Shown here: positions 11,221 to 21,418 of the stretch, piece by piece
Layout: each line of letters starts with the position of its first letter
How positions within the stretch are numbered: position 1 is the first letter of the stretch
Origin: Arvicola amphibius
Lineage: Eukaryota; Chordata; Mammalia; Rodentia; Cricetidae
Length of the DNA: 64,000 nt
Assembly: GCF_903992535.2 (NCBI RefSeq)
Contig: NC_052052.2
Span: 13,226,652-13,290,651, forward strand
Direction: 5' to 3'
Notes under the pieces: generated by a model
What the model saw: the letters and a program-made list of their open reading frames with translations, nothing else
Databases searched by the model: none
What the model was told of the DNA's origin: nothing
Translations under genes and position numbers: made by a program

Positions 11221-11889
11221 CTGACCACAGTCACCATCGACCTCGTCAGCAGCATCAGGCCTTCAATGCTGTCATCATGAGATGACAATGCTCTGCCCTA
11301 TACCCATGAGAGGCAGGCAGAGTTCCCCGGGCTCTACAGCACAGAGCAGGGGTGTGGTGGCCTAGGCTCATTCAACCTTGGCTCCCCAGTGTGTGTTGAA
11401 CTGACTTAGTTCAAGGTACTGACAGAGGGCCTGATCACTCACAGCACTGAGTGGCAACCAGCAGGGGACAAGTCTGAGGACAGGAACCCTATCACCATCC
11501 AATCCTCAAGAGGTCCAGAAATGGACAATTAAGCAGATTAAAGGGGAAGCCTGGGGTCAGGGATGCTTCCAGGGACACTGGAAAGGAGCTTTCAGAGGTG
11601 GAAGCAGGGTAAATGAGGGGTGGGGTGGCCTCCCACGAGGCCCAGAATCACACTTCTTCCCCCACTTCTGCAGGCCCATGTTGAAGGCACTCTGTGCCTA
11701 CAGCCAACTCCGCCCAACCACCTTCCCCCAGCAATAGCAGGAGGCTTCCCCAGCATGTCCCAGGCGGTGCCTTCTCTATCGCAAGACACACTGCTGAGCT
11801 CTCCAGGTGTGGTTCCTCCAAGGCCCCCCCTCCTTGACATCCACTCTGCTCCCCTTCTGCCTTGGTTGTGCTCCCCCAGTCTAGGAGCT
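11221..11889. other. Unclassified unique intergenic DNA
   Basis: Nothing recognised beyond chance ORFs on both strands. It ends at the GGAGCT target site of the solo LTR. Confidence 0.5.
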
Positions 11890-12257
11890 TGATGTGGGAG
11901 TCCCTTCTGTGTGTTCCTTGTATTGGTTAATGAATAAAGAAACTGCCTTGGCCTAATAGGGCAGAACTTAGGTAGGCAGACAAGACAGAACTGAATTCTG
12001 GGAGGAAGAAAGCAGAGTCTGGAGACACCGTGGACCTGCCGCTGGAGATAGACGTGCTGAGACTTTGCTGGTAGGCCACGATCTCGTGGTGATATACAGA
12101 TTAATAGAAATGGGTTAAATTAATATTTAAGAGTTAGCAAATAAGAAGTTAGAGCTAATGGGCCAAGCAGTGATTTAATTAATACAATTTCTGTGTGGTT
12201 ATTTTGGGTCTAAACTAGCCAGGCAGCCGGGATGAAGAAGCAGGCCCTCCTCCTACA
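11890..12257 (+). mobile_element. Solo LTR, class II ERV, intact target duplication
   Basis: Starts TGATGTGGGAGTCCC and ends TCCTCCTACA, 368 bp. GGAGCT at 11884-11889 is repeated at 12258-12263. A 6-bp duplication is the class II (ERVK-type) signature. It is related to the LTRs of the young ERV (shared AATAAAGAAACTGCC and CAGATTA...ATGGGTTA) but clearly diverged. There is no internal sequence, so it probably arose by LTR-LTR recombination. Confidence 0.92.
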
Positions 12258-12609
12258 GGAGCTCATCTCCAACGCCACCTCCTTCAAGAAGTTCCCTTCT
12301 GCCATAACCATACAGAGGTTCTCTTTCCCTTGAAGCCCCAGGCTGTCCTTCCCCTTGCTTAGTGCTCTGGTCACTCCTTACATCTGTCCCCTGCCTGGCT
12401 GGGACTCCTGATGTGATCTTGAGAGTCTAAGGTGACCTGTGGGTATGTGTGTGGGGAGGGTCCTGCAGGTCAGCCCTGGGCCAACACCATTCACACTAAG
12501 ACTCAAGGGGTTCGTGACACACTAAGACTCGCAGGGTTCATGACAGGAAGCTAGTCCAGCACACACTGATCTCACGTTCAGGTGACTTGTTTGAGGTGTT
12601 ACTATCTCT

Positions 12610-12700
12610 TTGAGGATCTGAAATCTAGAGAGGCAGTTTGCTCAAGGTACCCAGTGTGATAAATGGCAGGGCTGGTTGACTGGCACCAAAGCCGCTCTGT
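12610..12700 (-). repeat. MIR relic
   Basis: AGAGAGGCAGTTTGCTCAAG, then ATGGCAGGGCTGG fits the complement of the conserved MIR core. Confidence 0.5.
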
Positions 12701-12719
12701 AAATTACCCCTGCCTGTAG

Positions 12720-12930
12720 GCAGGAGAGGTGGCACAGCAGTACTTAAGATGCTTGATGCTCTTACAGAGGACCAGAGTTCTGCTCCCAACACCCACATCA
12801 GGTAGTTCATAACTGCTGGTAATTCCAGCTCCAGACTACCTAACACTCTCTTCCGGCTTCCATGGGTACCAGCACACACATGCACACATATACATACGGT
12901 AAAACAAAAAATCTTAAAGAAAAATTACCA
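12720..12930 (+). repeat. B3-type SINE
   Basis: GGAGAGGTGGCACAGCAGTA, then TAATTCCAGCTCCAG and CTTCCATGGGTACCAGCACA, ending in a CA-rich, A-rich tail. Confidence 0.65.
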
Positions 12931-13779
12931 TTTCCATCCCTCAGGCCACCTCCAGTGTCAGCCTGTAGGGTCACTGTCTTTGGTTTTTCCATCTGAGTTC
13001 TGATGGAGGCCACAGCCTCCCCTCCCAAGCTTTCTTGGGGTGGAGTGTTGTCATATGGCTTGGACTCAGCCAATCAGACGCATCTGACCAGTCTGAAGTC
13101 AGAGCCAGTGGTTCAAAGCAGCCAGGCCATGGGGTTGGGAAAGGAGCATCTAGGTAGGGGCCGGTGGCAAGGACAGTCATGCCCAGTGTTGACACATCCT
13201 GTGAAGGGAGGAATGCGCTGGATGACTTAAGAGATGGGCTGCAGACATTGTTGCCGCCCTCCCACAAACAGGGAGCCTGGGCAGCTGGGTGCCTGCTCTG
13301 TGCACCCCAGCAAGAACTATCTATCAAAACAAGTGTCTCCTGACAAAGACCAGATGGGTGAGGGCCTGCATTTGGTACATGGGACAGCGAGGAGGTTTAC
13401 AGGGGCGATGTTTCCTAGAGGGACTACAGAAAGTAGTGGGCTCTGTTCCTCAGGTGAGCCAGGGTCATGGGTGATAAAGGACCCAGGCTAGGGAGGAGCC
13501 CACAGTCATTCAGAGACCCTAGCCCGGCCCATTTGCTGGGTCAGCCAACTGAGAGCCACACAGCAAGTCCCTTGATGATCTAGGCTAGAGTGTGGTGGTC
13601 TGGACTCCCAGCTGCTGGCTTACCGTCCATAGGGTCCAACCGTCACTACTATAGTCCCGGCTCCCTGGGCCCGGCCCTGGGAAGCTGCTACAACTGGAGT
13701 TATGGGGGAACCAGAGTCAGCCTGCTAAGGGCTTCTCATTAAAGCTACTGCCGCGCTGGGTGGTAAGTCCTTCAAGGCC

Positions 13780-13850
13780 GCTGTGGTTCAGTTTCCCCAC
13801 CTGGACAAAACCAGCTGCTGAAGTTGCCGTGAGGACTCCAGTCAAGTGTG
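13780..13850 (+). repeat. MIR relic
   Basis: GTTCAGTTTCCCCACCTGG followed by GCCGTGAGGACT matches the MIR core. Confidence 0.5.
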
Positions 13851-14154
13851 AAGCTTCCAGTCCTGGGCCGACTCCGATGGCTGCAGCTGTGACTGTCACT
13901 ATTACACACTGTGCTTAACAACATTAAACCCTGAGGGAGGTGTGGCTGCATGCACCTCACAGGTGAAGAAGCAGTCTCAGGGCATGGTGCTCGCCCACCT
14001 AAGGCCACTCCAAGCTCTTCTTTGAACCCATGGCGGTCTCATTCCTACTCCATGCTGTTTTTCTTCCTGTCTGCTGAGAGAAGGAGACAAAAGTCTTCTA
14101 TAACCCACCGGGGTTCCCTTGGCCACTCTTGCAAGCCATCTCTTTTTGGTGTTG

Positions 14155-14265
14155 TTGTTTGAGACAGGTTCTCTCTATGTAGACCCGGTTAGCCTAGGAC
14201 TTTTGGTCTCAGTCTCCTGAATGCTGGAGTTGCAAGCCTATGACATTGTTCCTGGCTTGCTGACC
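14155..14265 (-). repeat. B1 SINE fragment
   Basis: TTGAGACAGGTTCTCTCTAT, then TCTCAGTCTCCTGAATGCTG. Diverged. Confidence 0.65.
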
Positions 14266-15424
14266 TTTTTCTGAAATGAGCTAAGGAGCTCTTCCTGGCT
14301 TTCAGACTCCACACGGCATGTGGTGCCCACCTGGCTTCCCCTACACGCCTGAAGTGAAATGCACTCACGTGCTGCAACTGTCCCAGCCCCAATAGCCCTT
14401 CTGGAGCAGACGCCCCACAATTAGCCAGGCCAGCCCTTCAGGGGCCACAAGAAGTCACTCGTGTTCATCCCACACTGAGCTGGGACTGAAGACCAAGATC
14501 AGGCAGCAAAGAAACGATGCCCAGGGATGGCGGCCAAAGGGGAACCTGGATTTACGTCCCAGTTCTGACAGGGTGGCCTTGGCCTTTCATGGAGCTGGTC
14601 AGACGGATCATACCATTAGGCTTCTCAGCAGCCAATGACTGTGACCTGGGAAGCACTGAGCCTCTCGGCTGGGTGGGAGCTTCTGAACAGCCTCTGACGA
14701 AGCTGAGTTCTGAAGCTCCCTTCCCCTAGGGTTCCTCCCAGTTTCCTTTTTCTAAAAGTCCTTGACTGGGCTACATCGCCGAGGCCCTTGTGTCCTTTTG
14801 GAGTTACTAAGATGCAAACGGGGACCCACCTGCTGTCCACACTGCCAGAGTAGGCACAGCCCTGCTCACCTGCCCTGGCAGGGAAAGCCACAGAGCTCAG
14901 CCCTGGAGGTGGTAGTGTTCCCTGACCCAGGTCCTCTCCAGGTTCCCTCTTGGCACTGGGGATCCTGATGGACACTCTGACTCACTGGGCAGCCCTGTAG
15001 AGTAACCTAGAGACCTGGTGGCTCAGGGGCCCCACAAAGATCTCTCTTCTGATCCCAGGGAGACAGCTCCAAGAACCTGTGACCCCCACCTACTCACAAC
15101 TGCTGGTGCTGCTGGTGGAAAAGCAGGGCTCACAGGGGGCAAGGTAGAGGCACTACAGCCAGGATTAGGACTCAGGACTGACACGAACACCCAGGGGCTT
15201 CCCATTTGCTAGGAAGCCTTACAATGGGCATGACCTTCATGACCTTTGACATCATCGCTCCACAGGGTACATCCGGCTGTCCTGGCCTGGATGCCTCTTG
15301 TGACAGACGTGTCTCTTCTACACAGCTCTTAACCACTGCAGGATCCCTGGTTCTTGCTGAATTTTCCTTAGAAGTCAAGCCCCTCCCAGGATGAAGTCAT
15401 TTAAACTAGAGCCAAGGCATGGCC

Positions 15425-15530
15425 AGTTCATGCGTGCAGAAACAGCCCAGAGAGGTGAAGGTCTTGGTCTAAGGACACACCCAGAATTGAGATCTGACTC
15501 TAGACTGTGACCCCAGAAACTTTGTCTTCC
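15425..15530 (-). repeat. MIR relic
   Basis: CAGAAACAGCCCAGAGAGGT, then CACACCCAGAATTGAGATCT fits the complement of MIR. Confidence 0.5.
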
Positions 15531-16609
15531 AGCCCTGCAGCCCTGGCCTTCGGGGCCCACACATGGCTGAGCGCAAGTGTGGCTGGAGCAAGAACCTGGG
15601 GTCTCAGTGTGGCCATGTAACAGAATGGCTGCTGAAGCACGTATGCCCTCCCGACCCCTACTCACAGATCAGGGCTCCTAGGTCTAGAATAAACCTCAGC
15701 CCCTTGTCATCCCACCCCCAACGCTCCAGGCCTGTCTACCACACCATGTTCACCCAGATTCCAGGCAGGCATGGCCGTGCCCTAGGCCCCTGGAGCCGGG
15801 ATGTGACTAAGCGGCTTTCTCACGAGGAATCATGAGCCCGATGGGCCCCAGTGTCGCCACTTCAGGTACTTGGGGGGCTTATACCAATGTCTGAAGTTCA
15901 GCATTCACTCTGCTCCCTGACGTCCCCAAGGCCTCTGTGCTAATGGAACCAGCAGAGTCTCCTACAGCCAGTGTGGGCACAAGGGAACCATGCACCGGTT
16001 GCTGGACACATCCTTGGACAGGCCTCAGGATGAGCACCTCTGACGCAGAACTGGCAATGAAGGGCCCGTGTGCCAGCAGCTTGGACACGTCCACGGGGGA
16101 GGTCCCATTTGAGAAAGTGCCTTTGAGAGCAGGGGCAGAATAGCTGGCATCAAGCGAGACTCACTGGGAGAATGACCAGCCTGGGGACAATTGCCTCTTT
16201 AGTCAGAAGAGGACGCAGAATTGCCAGGCTGCCAGTGATTACAGGCAACAGGACTGTGCCCATTTCCACAGACAAGCAGGTTACTGCCACACGAAGGGCT
16301 GGGGCTGAGAGGCTGAGTGGTTGGGGCTCAGCCCTCAGGGTCTACCCAACAAAAGCTACTTTCTAATTGCACTGACTGGTGCCCAGAACCTGCCATCCTA
16401 GTTCCCAGCTGGCTCTCGTGGTCTTGCATCTCATCTGCTCTCCGGCCAGAAGCCTGGTTCCCAGCGTGAGGTCAGTTAACCTTTGGCTGTGGTTGCCACA
16501 CCTGCCTGCCAGGCTCTTGGCCAAGCCCTGGCTCCTGAAACCACTGGGAACTGGGACGATCTACATCTGTGCCTAGACAGACAAGGAGCTGGGCTCAGAC
16601 AGGCGGCAC

Positions 16610-16745
16610 AAAGCTGAATCTCACTGACAAGCTGTGCCACCTTGGGCAAGTGAGCTGGGTTCTCTGAGCCTCAGGCTCCTCCTTGAACCTGGAGCAAAGA
16701 AAACCTAAGGATTTGAGATCATCTCAGGCACAGGGCTTAGAATAC
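16610..16745 (+). repeat. MIR relic
   Basis: GCTGTGCCACCTTGGGCAAG, then TCTCTGAGCCTCAGGCTCCT is a clear MIR core. Confidence 0.65.
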
Positions 16746-17589
16746 TGCAAGGTCTCCAGATTCCTAAAGCCATCAACAGTCTGACGGTGTCCAGACTTGC
16801 AGAGACAGATGAGGACAGCAAGAGTGGTTGGAGCAACAAGGGCAGAGGAACAGGAGGTAGAGGGATGAAGCCCAGAGAGCAACAAGTACAGAACCCACCC
16901 CCATCCCACAAAGTGGTGGTCACTTTCCCACAGATGTTTCCTTGATTCCCCCATGTCCTGGGACCTCATCTCTGTCCTCTCTGGCTGTCCCTGGAAGCTC
17001 CCGAAGGAGACAGCTCCACCCTCCTGCAGCAGGAAGTCACGGTTTCCACAGCAGCCCGGATTCATAGGAGGCTGGAAGCAGCGATCCGTATTGGGCCTGG
17101 GAACCCAGTGTAATAGATGAGGTGAGCTCGGGACATTGTACTTTTAGTGGCAGTTTATTTACAAGAGAACACTGTCTCATTTCTGTACCCCTACCTCTTC
17201 TCGTGTCTCTCCTTTGGTTCACAGTGGCAATCTTAAGTGCTGCTCCAGCCCTCTGTGCCCAAGACAGTACTCTTCCCCCTCTGCCCACTATCCCCAGTCC
17301 TAGACAGACAGGGCCAAAACAAAGGGACACAGACTGCTGGTAGTGGGGTCTTCTGCTGGGCTGGACCAAGGAGTCTGGGTGGGTAGTGCCAACAGAATGA
17401 GCGGCGGAGATGGCCCTGTGTCTACACATGCCTGCTTCCTAGTCTGGCCTCTCTGGGCTTGTTGTAGAGGCCATCGGATGAGTGTCAGCCAAACATTGGT
17501 CAGGGAAGGTAGGGGTCCCACCTGAGACAGGAAAACAGACCAGCAGCAGCAGGACTAAAGCCAAACAGACATCAGCTGGGCAACTGAGC

Positions 17590-17671
17590 TCTGCTGGCCG
17601 GGAGTGTGCACATGTGCACGTAAGTGGGTTCTGCTGGCCGGGAGTGTGCACACATGTGCACATGAGTGGGA
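17590..17671. repeat. Imperfect 40/42-bp tandem duplication
   Basis: CTGCTGGCCGGGAGTGTGCA starts at 17591 and again at 17631. The second unit has an extra CA inside a GTGCACACATGTGCAC palindrome-like run. Confidence 0.85.
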
Positions 17672-20600
17672 CTTCTGCCTGATACTGAGAGATACAATGG
17701 CCGACGTGTTCCCTAAGGGCTCCCACTTGGTCGTCCATGACTCCTTCTAGCCTCCTGTGGTAACTAACACTGCCTGTCAAAACATCACAATGACGGTGAA
17801 GATATCCTCACACAAACAGGACAGGAACTTTGCCTGGCCCCTCCTGAGACTCAGGAGCCCATGGAGGAGACTGTTGTCCTTGGGAAACCTCCCCCTTAGC
17901 CTCAAGATATCAGGCTGGCCGGAGGCTGCCCCCATACTGTCCCAGACCCACCTCTGCCCTCACTGTGGAACTTCTGCTCCACATTATGTGGACTCATTTC
18001 TGTCTGACCAGGGGGTCAGATGCCGAACAGAACTGTCTGGCCCAGTTCTTCCATGCCCCGCTGTGTGCCCAGTTTGGTGGTTCCTATGGGCATGGACAGA
18101 GTCTGGGCCACATCTGTCTGTCTCATCACGGCTTTGCCTCTATTAAATGAAAAGAGATCAACCTACCAGTGCAGAAATCGAAGTGGCCAGAAGACAGAGA
18201 CTGAGTCTTGGCTCTGCCCTCTCTGTGGAAGCCCCGACAGCATGTGGTCCCAGGGGTCTAGGAACTCACCTCGGCCCTCTCAACGGTCCCTTAGCACTAC
18301 TGGGACACCAGGTATTTAGTGTCCTGGGACACCACAGCCAACTCAGCAGATAAATGACCCTGAAATCAGGCGTGGGGCCGGGCTGATTGAAAAAAGGGGT
18401 ACAGTCCAGCAGTAATAGTAGTGGGGGGTACCCCAATCTGTGTACCTGGTAAGGGGGCTGTCTCCCTCTAGGGAACCTGATGCATTGAAGACACCTGCCT
18501 GGTACAGCACGTAGGGCAGAGTCCACACCAACCAAATCCTAGAATGAACATACAGATGTGGAGTAATGACTCCCTCAGCTTTCATGTCCCCAGCAGGCAA
18601 ATGTCCTCTGATACACCACAGCCCAACTCAAAGCTGGTGCCACAATGAAGGCAGAGCCTGGCCCAGGCATAGTGGGATGGGGGGTCACATAGCCCTCTCC
18701 CAGTCTCAAACAGGGTAGTATACTTGGAGAGTAGAGGCCAGAAGGGCTGTGTGGGTGATGGTAACAGGGGCTTGAGCAGTGTGAGAAGGGCCGATGGCCT
18801 TGCTGAATGACTTTGGGGACTTAAGGCTTCAGACCTTGCTTGGGCTTACAACTGGCCTCAATCCCCTAGGACCTGCAGCGGAGCACCATGGCCCCAGGAA
18901 GGAGGGCCGGCTCATCAGGTGTCCTTCATTGTTCCTGCTATGGGATGCAGGTGTGGGAAGGCAGCCTGTTTTCCACTACTGTCTAGGCACAGCCAAGGCC
19001 TGGCCCTGGAACCTGGCACGGACCTGCAGGGCTGCCGTGTCAGCAGCTTGTCTGGGATGGTGCAGAACCGCTGGGAAGTGCCCTTGAGCAGACACCTAGA
19101 AAAGCTGCACGATGAAATCAAGACAAACGGGCTGGGCCCAGAATCCTCGGAGGCCTTGTAATATGCATTCTGTGGTAAGTGATGACATGCTACTTAAGCC
19201 AAGAGCAGGCTCTGGAGTGAGGGTGGAGGCTCCACTGTAGACCCAAACATGTGTGTCAGCTGTCGTTCAGAAGGCCTGGTCCCTGGCTCAGGCTGGCTCT
19301 TGATTCTGTAATAAGAACAGACCAGCCAACAGCTGAGGGTGTTCAAGCGGTCTTTGAGAACGTCGTCGAGAAGGGAAACTTTCCGACAGAAGTCCCTACT
19401 GTTGACCCATGTCAGAAACAACCGTGAAAAGAAAAGTGATGCTCAGCTCTGAGAACTCTGCTCTGCCTGGCTCCTCAGCTGGGGACTCAGTGCGGCTTCC
19501 CCAGTCTCTGTCTGACGGCCATGAGCCACGCTGTTCTGCTGGCTCTCCACTGGCCTGTTCCAGTTCTCTGTGGGACATTGTGAGTGCTGTTTGATTTGTA
19601 CTGCTTTGCTCTTTATCGGCTACTTGCTACTTCAGAAGCTCACTTAAAACCAAAAGCACGGCTACCCTAGGTTGTTCTCCCGACGGGACAGAACAGGTCT
19701 TCGCAAGAAGTAATAAGAAGCAGGAGGGACCTTGTAAAGAGTGTTGCTGACGTTCCCTCTCTGTAGGCTTTGGTTAACCTTCTGAAGGTGCCGCATTAAT
19801 ATGGTGTGATCATAAATGTGGCTTGGCCTACAGCAAGTCCCCATCTGCACTGGCAGCCCTTGTCCCACATGAAGTTGCTCCAATTTGTTTCCCACCAAGT
19901 GATAGGATGGTGGCTGTCCCCTCCCCACAATGCCTGAACTGACTCTGGAGTCCAGCAGGGCAGACAAGCGTGTCTAAGGGGGAGACCCCAGCACTCAAAG
20001 CCAAGGCCTCCATCCTCCTTGCTGAGCCCACCTAGGCATGGAGGCACATAGAAGAGGGCTACAGAAGCAGCTGGTGAACAGGCCCTCTTCCAAGAGGAGC
20101 TACTGTGTTGTTCTTCCAGGACAGGCAGGTGATCTTCCCAGCTCTGGGTGGCTGCCATTCCTCTTTCATAGGTGAGATGCCTACAGAGGCACCCAGGTGT
20201 TAGAAGCAGGCAGGGAAGCCAGATCCAGCTGTCCTAGAGCTAACTCATCCCTCAGTGTGCTTGTCTGGTCTGCCAGGGCCTCGGAACAGTACCCAAACCA
20301 TCACCTTTGTCCCGCTGTTAGGTCTGAGCACAGTACTTCCACCTTGTGGCTGCAAAGGCTCTGGGGGAGTGACATGGTGCCTTTGCTGTGGAAGGCTTCC
20401 AAATGGAACCGAGGCACCACAGGTCCACATGGTCTGGTCCAGGGAGTGAGCTTTGTGAAGCAGATATTCAGAGGCGCTGATGTCACCCAGAGCCTTTGGT
20501 TGAGTGACCCTCTGGAACAAAGGAGATGAGAGCTAGCCAACTCTCCTTCCCCACAGGGCTATGATTCAGCCTTTTGCTGAAGTCTGGGAAAGGCTCTGGG

Positions 20601-20944
20601 GAGTCCAGGAGGTGGGGAGCAGGTCTCAGAGGCACCACACCGGTCAACTGAGGTCCCAGTTGGGGACTTGGGGTGCCGGGTGATGCACAGGCTCTTTCTT
20701 CACACAGCTGCTAGGGAAGGCAGGCAGAAGAGGCCTAGCAGTGGGAATAGCTATTCTTGCCATTTTGAGTCTTCCTGGGGTCTCTCCTCTCTGCAGGGCA
20801 GTCAGCAGGAGACTGTCAAATGTTTTCAAGGCTTTTGAAGTAGATGCTGACCAGGGCCTCTTTTGGCTAGGGACTAGAAAACCATTTCCCCCCCACTCCC
20901 TCCCTCAAGATAGCAATTCAAATTCGGCAGTCTTCCTGGCGCAT

Positions 20945-21038
20945 CACCACAAGGCTGAGAGCTCACTGGAGAGCACTGGGCAAGCAGCAGCCACCACAAG
21001 GCTGAGAGCTCACTGGAGAGCACTGGGCAAGCAGCAGC
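20945..21038. repeat. Perfect 47-bp tandem duplication next to UBR4 poly(A) site
   Basis: 20945-20991 and 20992-21038 are identical (CACCACAAGGCTGAGAGCTC ... AAGCAGCAGC). Confidence 0.97.
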
Positions 21039-21054
21039 CAAACCCCCTTTCCAA

Positions 21055-21353
21055 TGTGTACAAGTCATTCATTTATTTCAAGATGTGCACACTCAAGCTG
21101 GCTGGGACAGCTCACAGCTCCTAGGTATGTATAGGTCCTTCAACGGCTTGGGCTACAAATAACTTCATAGCCAACGCAGCACACACACGCGATAGAACAG
21201 GAAGTCTACAAACCCCAAGCCACTCCGAGAAAAATGAGGGAGGAGAGGGGGTGCTAATGCAGCATCCGTGGGGGAAGTGAATGCACACGGAGGGGCGAAC
21301 GAGGGAGGAAGGCAAGCGAGCTTCATTTCCGCGATCTCATTTCCATGGGATTG
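21055..21353 (-). other. UBR4: UBR4 3'UTR (about 300 nt)
   Basis: Sequence between the stop codon and about 17 nt past the AATAAA signal. It has no SINE inside and no long ORF. The exact cleavage base is inferred. Confidence 0.75.
21072..21077 (-). terminator. UBR4: UBR4 polyadenylation signal AATAAA
   Basis: TTTATT on the plus strand reads AATAAA on the gene strand, about 280 nt past the stop. It is the first canonical signal downstream of the stop. Confidence 0.8.
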
Positions 21354-21418
21354 TCAGGGAATTGAGTTCAACAGGTCCTTTAGGAAGCCCTCTGGATCGG
21401 TGACTTCTGATAGAAGAC
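21354..21418 (-). CDS. UBR4: UBR4 window exon w41, last coding exon and stop
   Basis: The last 20 residues end LLSEVTDPEGFLKDLLNSIP and then TGA at 21354-21356. The acceptor is CTTTCCAG (AG at 21419-21420). The first two bases complete a Gly codon from w40. The protein terminus matches the UBR4 family terminus. Confidence 0.97.

Larger units (their letters stand above)
12258..21054. other. Intergenic DNA downstream of UBR4
   Basis: Mostly unique, GC-moderate sequence with MIR relics, a few SINEs and short tandem duplications (listed). IFFO2 is the neighbour expected on this side from mammalian synteny, but no IFFO2 exon was recognised. ORFs here are short and overlapping, as expected by chance. 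Confidence 0.6.

Noticed and set aside
11592..11892. Pro-rich ORFs on both strands
   Set aside because: Overlapping opposite-strand frames in GC-rich unique DNA with no family resemblance.
12258..21054. IFFO2 or another gene downstream of UBR4
   Set aside because: IFFO2 is expected near by synteny, but no exon with recognisable intermediate-filament sequence was seen.
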